Of a stretch of 64,000 nt of DNA, positions 35,615-44,238 are shown piece after piece (the stretch's first letter is position 1; each line of letters begins with the position of its first letter). The position numbers were made by a program, and so were the translations under genes. The stretch spans positions 1 through 64,000 of the forward strand of contig CBDASI010000002.1 of the NCBI GenBank assembly GCA_965199585.1. The letters are read 5' to 3'. The DNA is from JAVVHH01 sp965199585. GTDB lineage: Bacteria; Pseudomonadota; Alphaproteobacteria; Acetobacterales; Acetobacteraceae. The notes beneath the pieces are model-generated. The model saw only the letters and a list, made by a program, of their open reading frames with translations. It was not told the origin of the DNA and did no database searches.

Positions 35615-36276
35615 GCGGGCCTCCCGTCGCCGGGCATGCGCATCCCAGGCAGCCGCCCGGCCGCCTTGCGCGCCTCATGCGCCTTTTCGTCGCCGGGCAG
35701 CGTGACCATGCCCTCCCACGGCGACACGAAATCGAAATTGCGGAAATCCGCCGTCAGCGACACCGGCTCGTTGACGACCTGCTTGCGCTCCTCGTCCCAC
35801 CGAACTTCGACATAGCCGGTCAGCGGGAAATCTTTGCGTAGCGGGTGCCCGTTGAAGCCGTAATCCGTGAGGATGCGGCGGTGATCCGGTTGGCCGGCGA
35901 AATGGATACCGTAAAGGTCCCACGCCTCGCGCTCGAACCAGGTCGCCACCGGCCAGATCGGCCAGCAGCTCGGCACCGGCTTGGTGTCGTCGGTGCGCAC
36001 GATGACGCGGATCCGCCAATTCTTGCTCACGCTCAGCAGATTGTAGACGACGTCGAACCGCTCGTCCCTTTCCGGCCAATCCACGCCGCAGATGTCCATC
36101 AGCTGCTCGAACGCGAACCGCGGATCGTCCCGCAATGTCCGCAGCAAGGTCTCGAGCTGCTCACGATGCGCGTGCAGGACGACCTCGTCGAGATCGAGGC
36201 TGACGCTCTCGACGCCCGACAGGCCGGCGACCAAGTCGTGAAGTCCGCCGACGGCGCTCTCTTGCGGCTCAGCCAC
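35611..36276 (-). CDS. nuoC: NADH-quinone oxidoreductase subunit C
   Basis: A 221-residue 30-kDa-type subunit. The C-terminal signature is EREAWDLYGIHFAGQPDHRR followed by ILTDYGFNGHPLRKDFPLTG. I chose GTG at 36276 (VAEPQESAVGGLHDL), which overlaps the nuoB stop by eight bases. The longer in-frame stretch upstream is antisense-like sequence within nuoB and lacks support. Confidence 0.95.
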   Translation of the reverse strand: MAEPQESAVGGLHDLVAGLSGVESVSLDLDEVVLHAHREQLETLLRTLRDDPRFAFEQLMDICGVDWPERDERFDVVYNLLSVSKNWRIRVIVRTDDTKPVPSCWPIWPVATWFEREAWDLYGIHFAGQPDHRRILTDYGFNGHPLRKDFPLTGYVEVRWDEERKQVVNEPVSLTADFRNFDFVSPWEGMVTLPGDEKAHEARKAAGRLPGMRMPGDGRPA

Positions 36277-36838
36277 GGAGAATGGTCCCCGTGCGCCGGA
36301 TCTTCTTCTGCAACTGCAAGATCCCGTAGACCAGCGCTTCCGCCGTCGGCGGGCAGCCCGGCACATAGACGTCGACGGGGACGATCCGGTCGCACCCGCG
36401 CACGACCGAGTAGCTGTAATGGTAATAGCCGCCGCCATTGGCGCAGCTACCCATGGAGATGACCCAGCGCGGCTCCGGCATCTGGTCGTAGACCTTGCGC
36501 AAGGCAGGAGCCATCTTGTTGGTCAGCGTGCCGGCGACGATCATCACGTCGGATTGCCGCGGCGAGGCACGCGGAATGACGCCGAACCGGTCGAGATCGT
36601 AGCGCGGCATGTAGGCGTGGATCATCTCCACCGCACAGCACGCCAGGCCGAACGTCATCGGCCACAGGCTGCCCGTACGCGCCCAGTTCACCACCTTGTC
36701 CAGGTTGGCGACGACGAACCCCTTGTCGGCGACTTCGCCGGTGATTCCTTTGATGACCGCATCTTGCTCGGCACCCGGCGCCAATGCATGCCGGTTCCAA
36801 GCCAGGTCGGTCGAGCCCGCTTCAGTCGTAGCGCTCAT
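36269..36838 (-). CDS. nuoB: NADH-quinone oxidoreductase subunit B
   Basis: A 189-residue subunit holding cluster N2, the last cluster before quinone. Ligands are the tandem cysteines in GLACCAVEMIHAYMPRYDLD, a Cys in SMGSCANGGGYYHY, and one in VPGCPPTAEALVYG. The start is ATG at 36838 (MSATTEAGSTDLAWN), four bases after the nuoA stop. Confidence 0.97.
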   Translation of the reverse strand: MSATTEAGSTDLAWNRHALAPGAEQDAVIKGITGEVADKGFVVANLDKVVNWARTGSLWPMTFGLACCAVEMIHAYMPRYDLDRFGVIPRASPRQSDVMIVAGTLTNKMAPALRKVYDQMPEPRWVISMGSCANGGGYYHYSYSVVRGCDRIVPVDVYVPGCPPTAEALVYGILQLQKKIRRTGTILRG

Positions 36839-36842
36839 GCCG

Positions 36843-37205
36843 CTATTCCCATTCCAGTGCGCCCTTGCACCACTCATAGATGAAGCCGACCGTCAGCACC
36901 GCAAGGAAGCCGAGCATCGAGAGAAAGCCGAACAGGCCGATGTCGGCGAGCGAAATCGCCCAAGGGAACAAAAAGGCGACTTCCAGGTCGAAGATGATGA
37001 ACAGAATGGCGACGAGGTAGAACCGGACGTCGAACTTCCGCCGCGCATCGTCGAACGGCTCGAACCCGCACTCATAGGCTGAGAGCTTCTCCGGATACGG
37101 CTTCTGATGCGCCGCCAACAGTGACCCGGCCATCATCGCGACGGCGATAAACCCGCCGATGGCGAGGAAGACCAGGATCGGAAACCAGTCGGCGAGGAAC
37201 GGCAT
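36843..37205 (-). CDS. nuoA: NADH-quinone oxidoreductase subunit A
   Basis: A 120-residue membrane subunit with three membrane segments. The loop between segments 1 and 2 has the conserved YECGFEPFDDARRKFDVRFY, including the quinone-site Cys. Two ATGs six bases apart are possible: 37211 (MTMPF) and 37205 (MPFLADWF). The AGGGG upstream is nine bases from the second and only three from the first, so I prefer 37205. It is the first of 17 genes that run in one direction to 20135. Confidence 0.95.
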   Translation of the reverse strand: MPFLADWFPILVFLAIGGFIAVAMMAGSLLAAHQKPYPEKLSAYECGFEPFDDARRKFDVRFYLVAILFIIFDLEVAFLFPWAISLADIGLFGFLSMLGFLAVLTVGFIYEWCKGALEWE

Positions 37206-37346
37206 CGTCATTTTCCCCTGCACGGCCGCCGGGCCGCCAAATGCTGCACTGCGGCGGTATAGCGGCATCCGCGGCAACAGGCCAGAGCCCGCATGCCGTC
37301 TACGGACGCCGCCTACAATCATAGGTTGTTTGAATTCTGCCGCCGC

Positions 37347-37423
<77 letters not shown>

Positions 37424-37505
37424 AGCGGCAGGGCGCACCCTCTACGGCCCCTGCCCACGGGCGTCAAGCACCTGAATGCTTGCATCCGACTTCGCGTAAT
37501 TCGAG

Positions 37506-37517
37506 ACAGTCGACTGT
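37506..37517. promoter_or_regulatory. Perfect 12-bp palindrome before the phage-like gene
   Basis: ACAGTCGACTGT is a perfect palindrome ending 14 bases before the ATG at 37532 and just before the ribosome site GGGAGA. The position suits an operator for a dimeric regulator, but a chance palindrome cannot be excluded and no regulator gene is adjacent. Confidence 0.35.
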
Positions 37518-37531
37518 AGCGGGAGACCACC

Positions 37532-37924
37532 ATGCGGATCGAGATCAAGGGCTTGGCAGCATTGCAGGACCGCCTCGCGCGGGCCCATCCCGCGGAAATT
37601 ATCGCACAACGCCTGGAGACGGAGGCCGAGAAACTCGCCGCAACGGTCCGCGAGAGCCTCGGCGAACCTGCCGGCGCCGGCAGTCACGACAAACCCTGGG
37701 CTCGAACCGGCGCGCTGCGGGACAGCATTGCCGCATCGGCCGACGGGCTGCAGGCCAGCGTCGGCAGCAACGATCCCGCCGCCGCGCCTCAGGAGATGGG
37801 CACGCAACGCATCCCACCCCGTCCTTTCCTGGCGCCCGCCGCCGCCGCCGCCGGCCAGCAGATTGCCGCTTCGATCGGCAAAGCCGTCGTCGCCTCGCTC
37901 AAGGGCGATCAAGCCGACGTATGA
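37532..37924 (+). CDS. HK97 gp10-like phage protein, orphan
   Basis: A 130-residue protein that resembles the HK97-gp10 family of tail/neck-completion proteins. The characteristic pattern is visible: WARTGALRDSIAA (the TG.LRDSI motif) and QEMGTQRIPPRPFLAPA (the E.GT...RPFL.PA motif). The ribosome site GGGAGA lies close to the ATG. No capsid, portal, terminase, tail or integrase gene is nearby, so it is an isolated remnant or a captured gene. Base composition is as GC-rich as its neighbours. It lies 108 nt from tRNA-Asp, on the tRNA's 5' side, which is not the usual side for integration. Confidence 0.8.
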   Translation: MRIEIKGLAALQDRLARAHPAEIIAQRLETEAEKLAATVRESLGEPAGAGSHDKPWARTGALRDSIAASADGLQASVGSNDPAAAPQEMGTQRIPPRPFLAPAAAAAGQQIAASIGKAVVASLKGDQADV

Positions 37925-37959
37925 CTGGCGAGAGGCATACCCGCGCGATAGGATCGGGC

Positions 37960-38334
37960 ATGAAGACGCGCATCGCTTGCCTGGCCGCCGTGTTGCTCTC
38001 CTCGGGTCCGGCTTTCGCCAGCCCCGCCTACGAGAAATGCGTGGCCGAGATCGACATGAACGCGCTGACCAGCAGTCAGCGCCTGGATTGTGCCACCAAG
38101 GACATGGACCGCGCCGACGCGGCGCTGAACGCCAGTTACCGCGAGTCGATGGCGCGCCTTCCGACCCCGCGCCAGAACGCACTGCGCGATGCCGAGCGCC
38201 GCTGGATCGATCAGCGCCGGTCGATTTGCGCGCTCGAGCGTCAGCCGGCCGACCCCTCGCAGGATCTCAACCGCATGCTCTGCCTCGTGCGCGAGACCGA
38301 TCGGCGCACCGAGGCGATCAAGGCCGCCCGCTAA
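37960..38334 (+). CDS. LprI/DUF1311-like secreted protein
   Basis: A 124-residue protein with a signal peptide (MKTRIACLAAVLLSSGPAFA) and a mature domain like the lysozyme-inhibitor LprI family (formerly DUF1311). Typical features are CVAEIDMNALTSSQRLDCA, the helix DRADAALNASYRESMARL and RWIDQRRSICALE; the cysteines probably form disulfides. ATG at 37960 has AGGA eight bases upstream. A longer start at 37921 overlaps the phage-like gene (ATGA) but would bury the signal peptide. The family name comes from a mycobacterial lipoprotein that inhibits lysozyme; this member's target is unknown. Confidence 0.8.
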   Translation: MKTRIACLAAVLLSSGPAFASPAYEKCVAEIDMNALTSSQRLDCATKDMDRADAALNASYRESMARLPTPRQNALRDAERRWIDQRRSICALERQPADPSQDLNRMLCLVRETDRRTEAIKAAR

Positions 38335-38984
38335 CGCATTTCCGCCGGCACGGCCGGCCCGTCGACATCGACCCGCGTGTGCTGCTTTTCCTTCTCGGGG
38401 ACGAAGTGCAGCTTCACGACGGCCAGCTTGCCGCATCCGCCGACCAGCCAGTTTTCCCGGAACGGCCCGAGCGGATCGTCCCCCGGCGTGTCGAACCCCA
38501 CCAATTTGGTGTCCACCACGGTCAACCCCGGGCAGTCGGGGATCGCCCTGCGCGCGGTGTCTCCCAGCGCCGCGACTGCCGCCTCCTGCAGGTCGACGTA
38601 AGTGCGTGACGTGCCCGGCACCGTCGTCACCGTCCGCAACGGCAGGCCCGGAGATGCGATGACCCAAACGTTGAACACCGGCTCGAACTTGCCGCAGCCG
38701 GAACTGCTGTAGCGTTGCCGCAAGCCACCATCGACGAGGTCCCCGGCCTCGTTGAATTTCGGCGGCGGCGGCGTCTTCACGAACAGCTCGGTCGGGGTGA
38801 AGGTGATGTTCGGGCACAGACCTGGCAGCCGCGCGGCCTTCGCGGTCAGCGCCACCCCGATGTCGTGCTTCTGGACCGGACGATCCAGGAACGCGCGCGC
38901 CAACGCGTTGAGATCCTTCTCTTCTGCGTACGCCGCGGTGCACATACCGGCGAGCAGCGTGAACACGGTGACGATGGAACGCAT
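38331..38984 (-). CDS. Secreted protein with two cysteine-containing repeats, unknown
   Basis: A 217-residue protein with a signal peptide (MRSIVTVFTLLAGMCTAAYA). I recognise no family. It contains two related segments, residues 57-110 and 151-196. Each begins with Cys-Pro (CPNITFTPTELFVKT and CPGLTVVDTKLVGFDT) and ends with GCGK followed by a hydrophobic strand (GCGKFEPVFNVWVI and GCGKLAVVKLHFVP). The four cysteines (57, 97, 151, 184) suggest one disulfide per repeat. Its stop codon overlaps that of the LprI-like gene on the other strand. Confidence 0.75.
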   Translation of the reverse strand: MRSIVTVFTLLAGMCTAAYAEEKDLNALARAFLDRPVQKHDIGVALTAKAARLPGLCPNITFTPTELFVKTPPPPKFNEAGDLVDGGLRQRYSSSGCGKFEPVFNVWVIASPGLPLRTVTTVPGTSRTYVDLQEAAVAALGDTARRAIPDCPGLTVVDTKLVGFDTPGDDPLGPFRENWLVGGCGKLAVVKLHFVPEKEKQHTRVDVDGPAVPAEMR

Positions 38985-39040
38985 TCAGGTGCCTCCTCTT
39001 CGTTGCGCGAAGTAGGCCATAGCCGCCGGGGCGTTTGCAA

Positions 39041-39664
39041 TCAGGCCGGCGAGCGCGCCCTGACCACGGCCAGCGCCGCCGCCAATGCGGCATCGGCATC
39101 GATCGCGCTGGTGTCGATCAACACCGCATCCGGGGCTTGGGCCAACGGCGCCACCCCCCGGTTCGTGTCGCGCGCATCCCGCGCCCGCATCTCCGCCTCG
39201 ATCTCGGCCAGCGGCACCGCCTGCCCGAGTTCGCGCCAGCGGCGTCGCGCCCGCACCGACGGATCGGCCGTCACATACAGTTTGACCGGCGCATCCGGGA
39301 AAATCACCGTCCCGACGTCGCGCCCGTCCAGGACCGCCCCGGTCGTGCCGGGGAACCGGTGCTGGAAGGCGAGCAGCGCCGCCCTCACCGCCGGATGCCG
39401 GGCCACGGCGCTCGCCGCCGCATCGGCCGCCGGGCCGCGCAGATCGTCGCGCGAGAGGTCTGCCGCGGTCAGCGCTGCCGCGTGACGCTCGGCCGAAACC
39501 GGGTCCGCCGGGTCGCCACCAGCGTCGAGCACGCGGCGGCCGACGGCACGATACAGTAGCCCGGTGTCCAGGTGCGGCAAGCCGAGCGCGGCGGCCAGGC
39601 GGCGCGCCAGCGTGCCCTTCCCTGCCGCCGCCGGGCCGTCGATGGCGACGACGAGCATGCTCAC
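39041..39664 (-). CDS. cmk: Cytidylate kinase
   Basis: A 207-residue (d)CMP kinase. The P-loop is AIDGPAAAGKGTLARRLAAA (residues 8-27), followed by LPHLDTGLLYRAVG and the GRDVGTVIFPDAPVKLYVTA segment; VRARRRWREL is the LID region. It overlaps the end of aroA by four bases. The usual alphaproteobacterial order is aroA-cmk-rpsA, but no rpsA follows here; the next gene on this strand is the secreted repeat protein. Confidence 0.95.
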   Translation of the reverse strand: MSMLVVAIDGPAAAGKGTLARRLAAALGLPHLDTGLLYRAVGRRVLDAGGDPADPVSAERHAAALTAADLSRDDLRGPAADAAASAVARHPAVRAALLAFQHRFPGTTGAVLDGRDVGTVIFPDAPVKLYVTADPSVRARRRWRELGQAVPLAEIEAEMRARDARDTNRGVAPLAQAPDAVLIDTSAIDADAALAAALAVVRARSPA

Positions 39665-40998
39665 GCGATCTCGGCGCCCAAGCCTCGCATCAGCTCGACG
39701 AAGCCCGGGAAGCTGGTGGCGATGAAGCCGGAATCGTCGACCCGCACCGGCGCCGCCGTCATCAGCCCGAGCACCAGCGCGCTCATGGCGATGCGGTGGT
39801 CCATCTGCGTCGCCACCAGCCCGCCGCCCGCCGGCATGCCCTGCCCGTGCACGATCAACGTGTCACCCTCGATCTCGACCTTCACCCCGTTGCCGGTCAG
39901 CATCGCCGCCGTCGCCGCCAGCCGGTCGCTCTCCTTGACCCGCAGCTCGCCCAGCCCGTGCATCCGCGTAACGCCCCTCGCTGCTGACGCCGCCACCGCC
40001 AGCACCGGGTATTCGTCGATCATGCTCGGCGCCCGCTCCGCCGGCACGTCCACGCCCCGCAGCTCGGCCTGGACGATCGTGATGTCGCCGACATCCTCGC
40101 CGCCCTCGACCCGCCGGTTCCCGATCGTCAGGTCGGCGCCCATGTCCTGCAGCGTCTTGAACAGCCCGGTCCGCGCCTCGTTCAGCGACACCGCGCGCAC
40201 CGTGATCCGGGACCCCGGCACGATCGCCGCCGCGACCAGCGGAAACGCCGCCGAGGACGGATCCCCCGGCACCACCACGTCCGCCGCGATCAGCTCCGGC
40301 TGCCCCCGCACCGAGGCGACCCGCCCCCGCCCTTTCGGCTCCACCGTCACCTCGGCGCCGAAATGCCGCAGCATTCGCTCGGTGTGATCCCGCGTCGGCT
40401 CCGGTTCCTCCACCCGCGTCCAGCCCCGCGCATTCAACCCGGCCAGCAACACCGCCGACTTCACCTGCGCCGAGGGTACCGGCAGCACGTACTCCAACGG
40501 CATCGCATCCCGCGCCCCGCGGATCGACAGCGGCAACCGCCCGCCGTCGCGCCCGACGAACGACGCCCCCGACTGCGTCAGCGGATCCGTCACCCGCCGC
40601 ATCGGCCGCCGCCGCAGGCTGGCATCCCCGGTCATCACCGAGTGGAAATCATGCGTCGCCAGAATGCCGCACAGAAGCCGCGCCGCCGTCCCCGAATTTC
40701 CCATGTCCAACACGTCGTCCGGCTCGCGCAGCCCGCCGACCCCGCGCCCGGCCACCCGCCAGCGCTCGCCCTCGCGTGCCATCTCTGCACCCAGCGCCCG
40801 CATCGCTGCCGCCGTGCGCAGCACGTCCTCGCCCTCGAGCAGCCCGGTGATCACCGTCTCGCCCACCGCCAGCCCGGCGAACATCAGCGCCCGATGGCTG
40901 ATGCTCTTGTCGCCCGGCACCGAGATGCTGCCCGACAGCGGCGCGGTGCAGCGATGGGCGGAGAGGGGTCGCAGCGCATGATCCATGCCGGCGCGCAT
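39661..40998 (-). CDS. aroA: 3-phosphoshikimate 1-carboxyvinyltransferase (EPSP synthase)
   Basis: A protein of 445 residues that joins phosphoenolpyruvate and shikimate-3-phosphate in aromatic amino acid synthesis. The substrate site is SVPGDKSISHRALMFAGLA, followed by MGNSGTAARLLCG and the C-terminal ESDRLAATAAML. Possible ATG starts are 40998 (MRAGMDHAL) and 40986 (MDHALRPL); a longer frame to 41160 overlaps the divergent gene and is rejected. The segment between residue 90 and 110 has the NSGT form seen in class II-like (glyphosate-tolerant) enzymes as well as class I, so I do not assign a class. Confidence 0.95.
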   Translation of the reverse strand: MRAGMDHALRPLSAHRCTAPLSGSISVPGDKSISHRALMFAGLAVGETVITGLLEGEDVLRTAAAMRALGAEMAREGERWRVAGRGVGGLREPDDVLDMGNSGTAARLLCGILATHDFHSVMTGDASLRRRPMRRVTDPLTQSGASFVGRDGGRLPLSIRGARDAMPLEYVLPVPSAQVKSAVLLAGLNARGWTRVEEPEPTRDHTERMLRHFGAEVTVEPKGRGRVASVRGQPELIAADVVVPGDPSSAAFPLVAAAIVPGSRITVRAVSLNEARTGLFKTLQDMGADLTIGNRRVEGGEDVGDITIVQAELRGVDVPAERAPSMIDEYPVLAVAASAARGVTRMHGLGELRVKESDRLAATAAMLTGNGVKVEIEGDTLIVHGQGMPAGGGLVATQMDHRIAMSALVLGLMTAAPVRVDDSGFIATSFPGFVELMRGLGAEIA

Positions 40999-41119
40999 AA
41001 CACGCAGCCCCCGCAGGCGACAGCGTGTTTGCCTGGTAGGATGCCCGCTAGTTTGACAGCGACGCCCGGGGATGGCATGGCCCGCCCCCTCCCCTATCGA
41101 GAAAGCGTTCGAGAGCCCG

Positions 41120-41458
41120 ATGGCCAAGCCCGAACTCGGCACCAAGCGGACCTGCGTCACCGACGCCGTCCGCTTCTACGACCTCAACAAGGTACCCGCC
41201 GTGTGCCCCCGCTGCGGCACCGAACAGCCCCTGGATCAACCGCGCATGCGCCGCGCCGGCGGAAACGTCGTCGAAGACAAGCGCGTGCTCAAGAAAGCCG
41301 CCGCGCCCGGACTCGAGGACAACGAGACGGATGTCGAGGTCGCCGACGACGAGGAGGCCGAGGACGTCCTGGAGGATACCTCCGACCTCGAAGACGATGC
41401 CGACCCGATCGGCACCGACATCGAAGTCGAGCCGGAGAGCGACGAAAAGGACATGTGA
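41120..41458 (+). CDS. FYDLN_acid (TIGR02300) family protein
   Basis: A 112-residue protein with a short conserved head (GTKRTCVTDAVRFYDLNKVP, then VCPRCGTEQPL) and a long acidic tail of Asp and Glu (about residues 65-112). The CPRC pair and the upstream Cys resemble half of a zinc ribbon. The family is confined mainly to alphaproteobacteria and has no known function. It is divergent from aroA, its usual neighbour. Confidence 0.93.
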   Translation: MAKPELGTKRTCVTDAVRFYDLNKVPAVCPRCGTEQPLDQPRMRRAGGNVVEDKRVLKKAAAPGLEDNETDVEVADDEEAEDVLEDTSDLEDDADPIGTDIEVEPESDEKDM

Positions 41459-42684
41459 CTCACGGCAGGTTGGTGGTGCCGAAGCGCGCCAACCTCCTGT
41501 CGATCACCGCCGCCGAGATCCTGGCCCTCGCGCTTTGGTTCTCCGGCACCGCCGCCGGCCCCGGGCTGCTCGCGGCCGCCGCCGCACCGGTAGCGGGCTT
41601 CCAGTCCTGGCTCACCTCCGCCGTTCAGGCCGGCTTCGTCCTCGGCACCTTAGTCAGCGCCGTGCTGGCGCTGCCGGACCGGTTCGACCCCCGCCGGGTC
41701 TTCGCCGCGGCCGCGTCGATTGGCGCGGCCGCCAACGCCCTCATTCTCATCCTGCCGCCCGGCAGCCTAGCCGACCTGGTCTGCCGCTTCGTCACCGGGA
41801 TCGCCCTGGCCGGCATCTATCCCGTCGGCATGAAGCTCGCCGTCGGCTGGTCCGACCGTAACGACACCGGCCTCGTGGTCGGCCTGCTCGTTGGTGGTCT
41901 CACCCTCGGCTCGGCGCTCCCTCATCTCGTGAACGCGCTTGGCGGCCTCGGCTGGCGCCCGACCATTGCCGCAGCCTCGGTGAGCGCCCTTGTCGCGGCG
42001 ATCGTGATCCTGCGCAGTGAACTCGGCCCGCGCCACGCGACCGCTCCACGCTTCCGCGCGTCCCAGGCGCTGCTGCTATTGCGCGAGCGGAGCACCCGCT
42101 TGGCTACGCTCGGCTACCTGGGTCACATGTGGGAGCTCTATGCCATGTGGGCCTGGATCGGCGCGTATCTCAGCGCCAGCTTCGCCGCCCGCGACGACAG
42201 TGCGATGGCCCCGGGGCTGGCCTCGCTGGCGACCTTCGCCGTCATCGGCGTCGGTGCGGTGGGCTCGGTCGGCGCCGGGCTGCTGGCCGACCGGGTCGGC
42301 CGTGTCCGCGTGACCTGCGCGGCGATGCTGGTTTCGGCACTGTGCTGCCTCCTCGCTGGCCCTTGCTTTGGCGCGCCGCCCGCAATCACCGTCGCCCTTG
42401 GCCTGATCTGGGGCGTCGCCGTGGTCGCCGACTCGGCCCAGTTCTCCGCTTGCATCGCCGAACTGGCCCCGCCTGGCCTGACCGGCACGTTCCTGACCGT
42501 CCAGGTCTGCCTCGGCTTCTCGCTGACCCTACTGGCGATCCAGTTGATGCCGTGGTTCATCGGCCTGGCCGGCTGGGGTGGCGCTTTCGCCATCCTGGCC
42601 ACCGGCCCGCTGCTCGGCATCTGGGCCATGCTGACGCTGCAGCGCACGCCGGAGGCGGCCCGCCTGGCCGGTGGCCGCGGCTGA
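41455..42684 (+). CDS. MFS transporter
   Basis: A 409-residue major facilitator with about 12 membrane segments. Conserved features are ALPDRFDPRRVFAAA between segments 2 and 3, GIALAGIYPVGMKLAVGW in segment 4-5, and LLADRVGRVRVTC in the loop between segments 8 and 9. The start GTG at 41455 overlaps the FYDLN gene's stop (GTGA). It resembles cyanate/nitrate-type and general MFS sugar-like permeases of this group only loosely; the substrate is unknown. A much longer upstream extension of this frame, antisense to aroA, is not part of the gene. Confidence 0.9.
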   Translation: MTHGRLVVPKRANLLSITAAEILALALWFSGTAAGPGLLAAAAAPVAGFQSWLTSAVQAGFVLGTLVSAVLALPDRFDPRRVFAAAASIGAAANALILILPPGSLADLVCRFVTGIALAGIYPVGMKLAVGWSDRNDTGLVVGLLVGGLTLGSALPHLVNALGGLGWRPTIAAASVSALVAAIVILRSELGPRHATAPRFRASQALLLLRERSTRLATLGYLGHMWELYAMWAWIGAYLSASFAARDDSAMAPGLASLATFAVIGVGAVGSVGAGLLADRVGRVRVTCAAMLVSALCCLLAGPCFGAPPAITVALGLIWGVAVVADSAQFSACIAELAPPGLTGTFLTVQVCLGFSLTLLAIQLMPWFIGLAGWGGAFAILATGPLLGIWAMLTLQRTPEAARLAGGRG

Positions 42685-42780
42685 ACGCCGCGCTGTCACC
42701 CAACCGTAACATCCCGAGCGTTGTCATTTTTGCGTTACTTTGGTTAACCGACCGCGATCAATTCTGCCCGGAGACTCGTC

Positions 42781-44181
42781 TTGTTCTTTAGCCGTCGCAC
42801 CATCCTGGCGACCGCGTGCGCGCTCGGCGCACTGCTCGCCGCCAGCCACGCCGACGCCTTGCCCTTCAACGCCGGCGACCTCGTCGTCAGCGTCGTCGGC
42901 AACACTGACGGTTCCAAGCCGACCGACAACCAGGCCTCGCCGATCCAGCTCGTCGAACTCACCACCACCGGCACGATCGTCGGCTCGATGCTGCTGCCGC
43001 AATCTGCCTCCGGCGCCAACTACGCGATCTCCGGCGAATACGGCTCCTCCTCCGAGGGCCTGCTGCACCGCTCGGCGGACGGGCACTCGCTCGTCATCGC
43101 CGGCTACGGCATCAACGCGGCCACCTTCAACGCCGGCGGCGCCGCCCGCTACGGCGATGCTCGCCTCGCCCAATCTACCAGCGTCCCCGGCGGCAGCGTC
43201 CCCGCCGTCGCGCGCGTGATCGCCAACATCGACGCCCATAGCCAGGTCGACACCAGCACGGCGCTGTTCAACGCCTTCGACAAGAACAACCCCCGCAGCG
43301 TCGCTACCGTCGACGGCACCAGCTTCTACGTCGCCGGCCAGGGCGCCTCGAAGACCGACACCGCGACCCAGGGCGTCTTCTACGTCAAAGACGGCACCAC
43401 CTCGACCGCCCCGACCCAGATCACCGGCAGCACCGACTACCGCAGCGTCAGCATCCAGAACGGCACCCTCTACGCCTCGCGCGACAATAATGGCGCCAAC
43501 GGCGCGCAAAGCACCGAGATCGACCGCTTCGCCGCCGCCCTGCCCACCAGCGCCAGCACCTCTACCGCGCTCCCTGGTATCGGGCCGTCCATCAACCTGA
43601 GCCAGACCTCCTTCAACGGCGTCAACAACAGCCGCGGCGCTGGCAATTCCGCCTATCTCAGCCCACAGGACTACGTGCTGCTCACCGACCCGGCCACCGG
43701 CACCCAATACGCCTACATCGCCGACACCGGTAATCCGAAGAACGGCAATGTCGGGAAGGCGGCGGTCGGAGTCGGCGGCCTGCAGAAATGGGCCCTGATC
43801 AACGGCACCTGGACGCTCCAATACGACATCTACTCTGGCCTCCCCTTGGTCCCGAACTTCACCGGCAGCACGGCGGCAACCACGGGGACGACCGGGCTGA
43901 TCGGCCTGACGGGCATCATCATCAACGGCCAGGCCTATTTTTACGCGACCAACTCCACCCTGGCGGACCTCGACCAGACCTTCGTCTTCAGCGTCACCGA
44001 CCCGCTCGCGCAGACCACCCGCGGTGCGGTCACCGGCAGCGACGTGTTCTCGACCATCTACACGGCCGCGCCCGGCACCAACGTCCGCGGCGTCGCCTTC
44101 GCCCCGGTGCCGGAACCCGCCTCCATGCTGCTGCTCGGCACCGGCCTGGCTGCCGCGATGCTCCACCGCCGCAAACGCTGA
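42781..44181 (+). CDS. PEP-CTERM sorting-domain protein
   Basis: A 466-residue exported protein. The N-terminus has a signal peptide with paired arginines (MFFSRRTILATACALGALLA). The C-terminus is VPEPASMLLLGTGLAAAM followed by HRRKR, the PEP-CTERM signal cut by an exosortase: PEP motif, hydrophobic segment, basic tail. The body is rich in Gly, Ser, Thr and Asn and looks like a beta-rich surface protein; I recognise no enzyme. Exosortase genes are not in the window. The start is TTG at 42781 with GGAG seven bases upstream. Confidence 0.88.
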   Translation: MFFSRRTILATACALGALLAASHADALPFNAGDLVVSVVGNTDGSKPTDNQASPIQLVELTTTGTIVGSMLLPQSASGANYAISGEYGSSSEGLLHRSADGHSLVIAGYGINAATFNAGGAARYGDARLAQSTSVPGGSVPAVARVIANIDAHSQVDTSTALFNAFDKNNPRSVATVDGTSFYVAGQGASKTDTATQGVFYVKDGTTSTAPTQITGSTDYRSVSIQNGTLYASRDNNGANGAQSTEIDRFAAALPTSASTSTALPGIGPSINLSQTSFNGVNNSRGAGNSAYLSPQDYVLLTDPATGTQYAYIADTGNPKNGNVGKAAVGVGGLQKWALINGTWTLQYDIYSGLPLVPNFTGSTAATTGTTGLIGLTGIIINGQAYFYATNSTLADLDQTFVFSVTDPLAQTTRGAVTGSDVFSTIYTAAPGTNVRGVAFAPVPEPASMLLLGTGLAAAMLHRRKR

Positions 44182-44238
44182 CCGTCACACCTTCCCCTGC
44201 CCGGCAGCCCGGCTATGCTGCCGGGCAGGGAGATAGCA

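Noticed and set aside
41053..41081. TTGACA before the FYDLN gene as a promoter
   Set aside because: The bases 17 further on (CATGGC) do not resemble a -10 element.
40363..41454. Upstream extension of the MFS frame making a 773-residue protein
   Set aside because: The first 360 residues are antisense to aroA, Arg/Pro/His-rich and cross the FYDLN gene in another frame. The true MFS start is at 41455.
42724..44166. A 480-residue minus-strand frame rich in Gly, Val, Asp
   Set aside because: It is the antisense shadow of the PEP-CTERM gene, with the composition expected from a reversed GC-rich frame.
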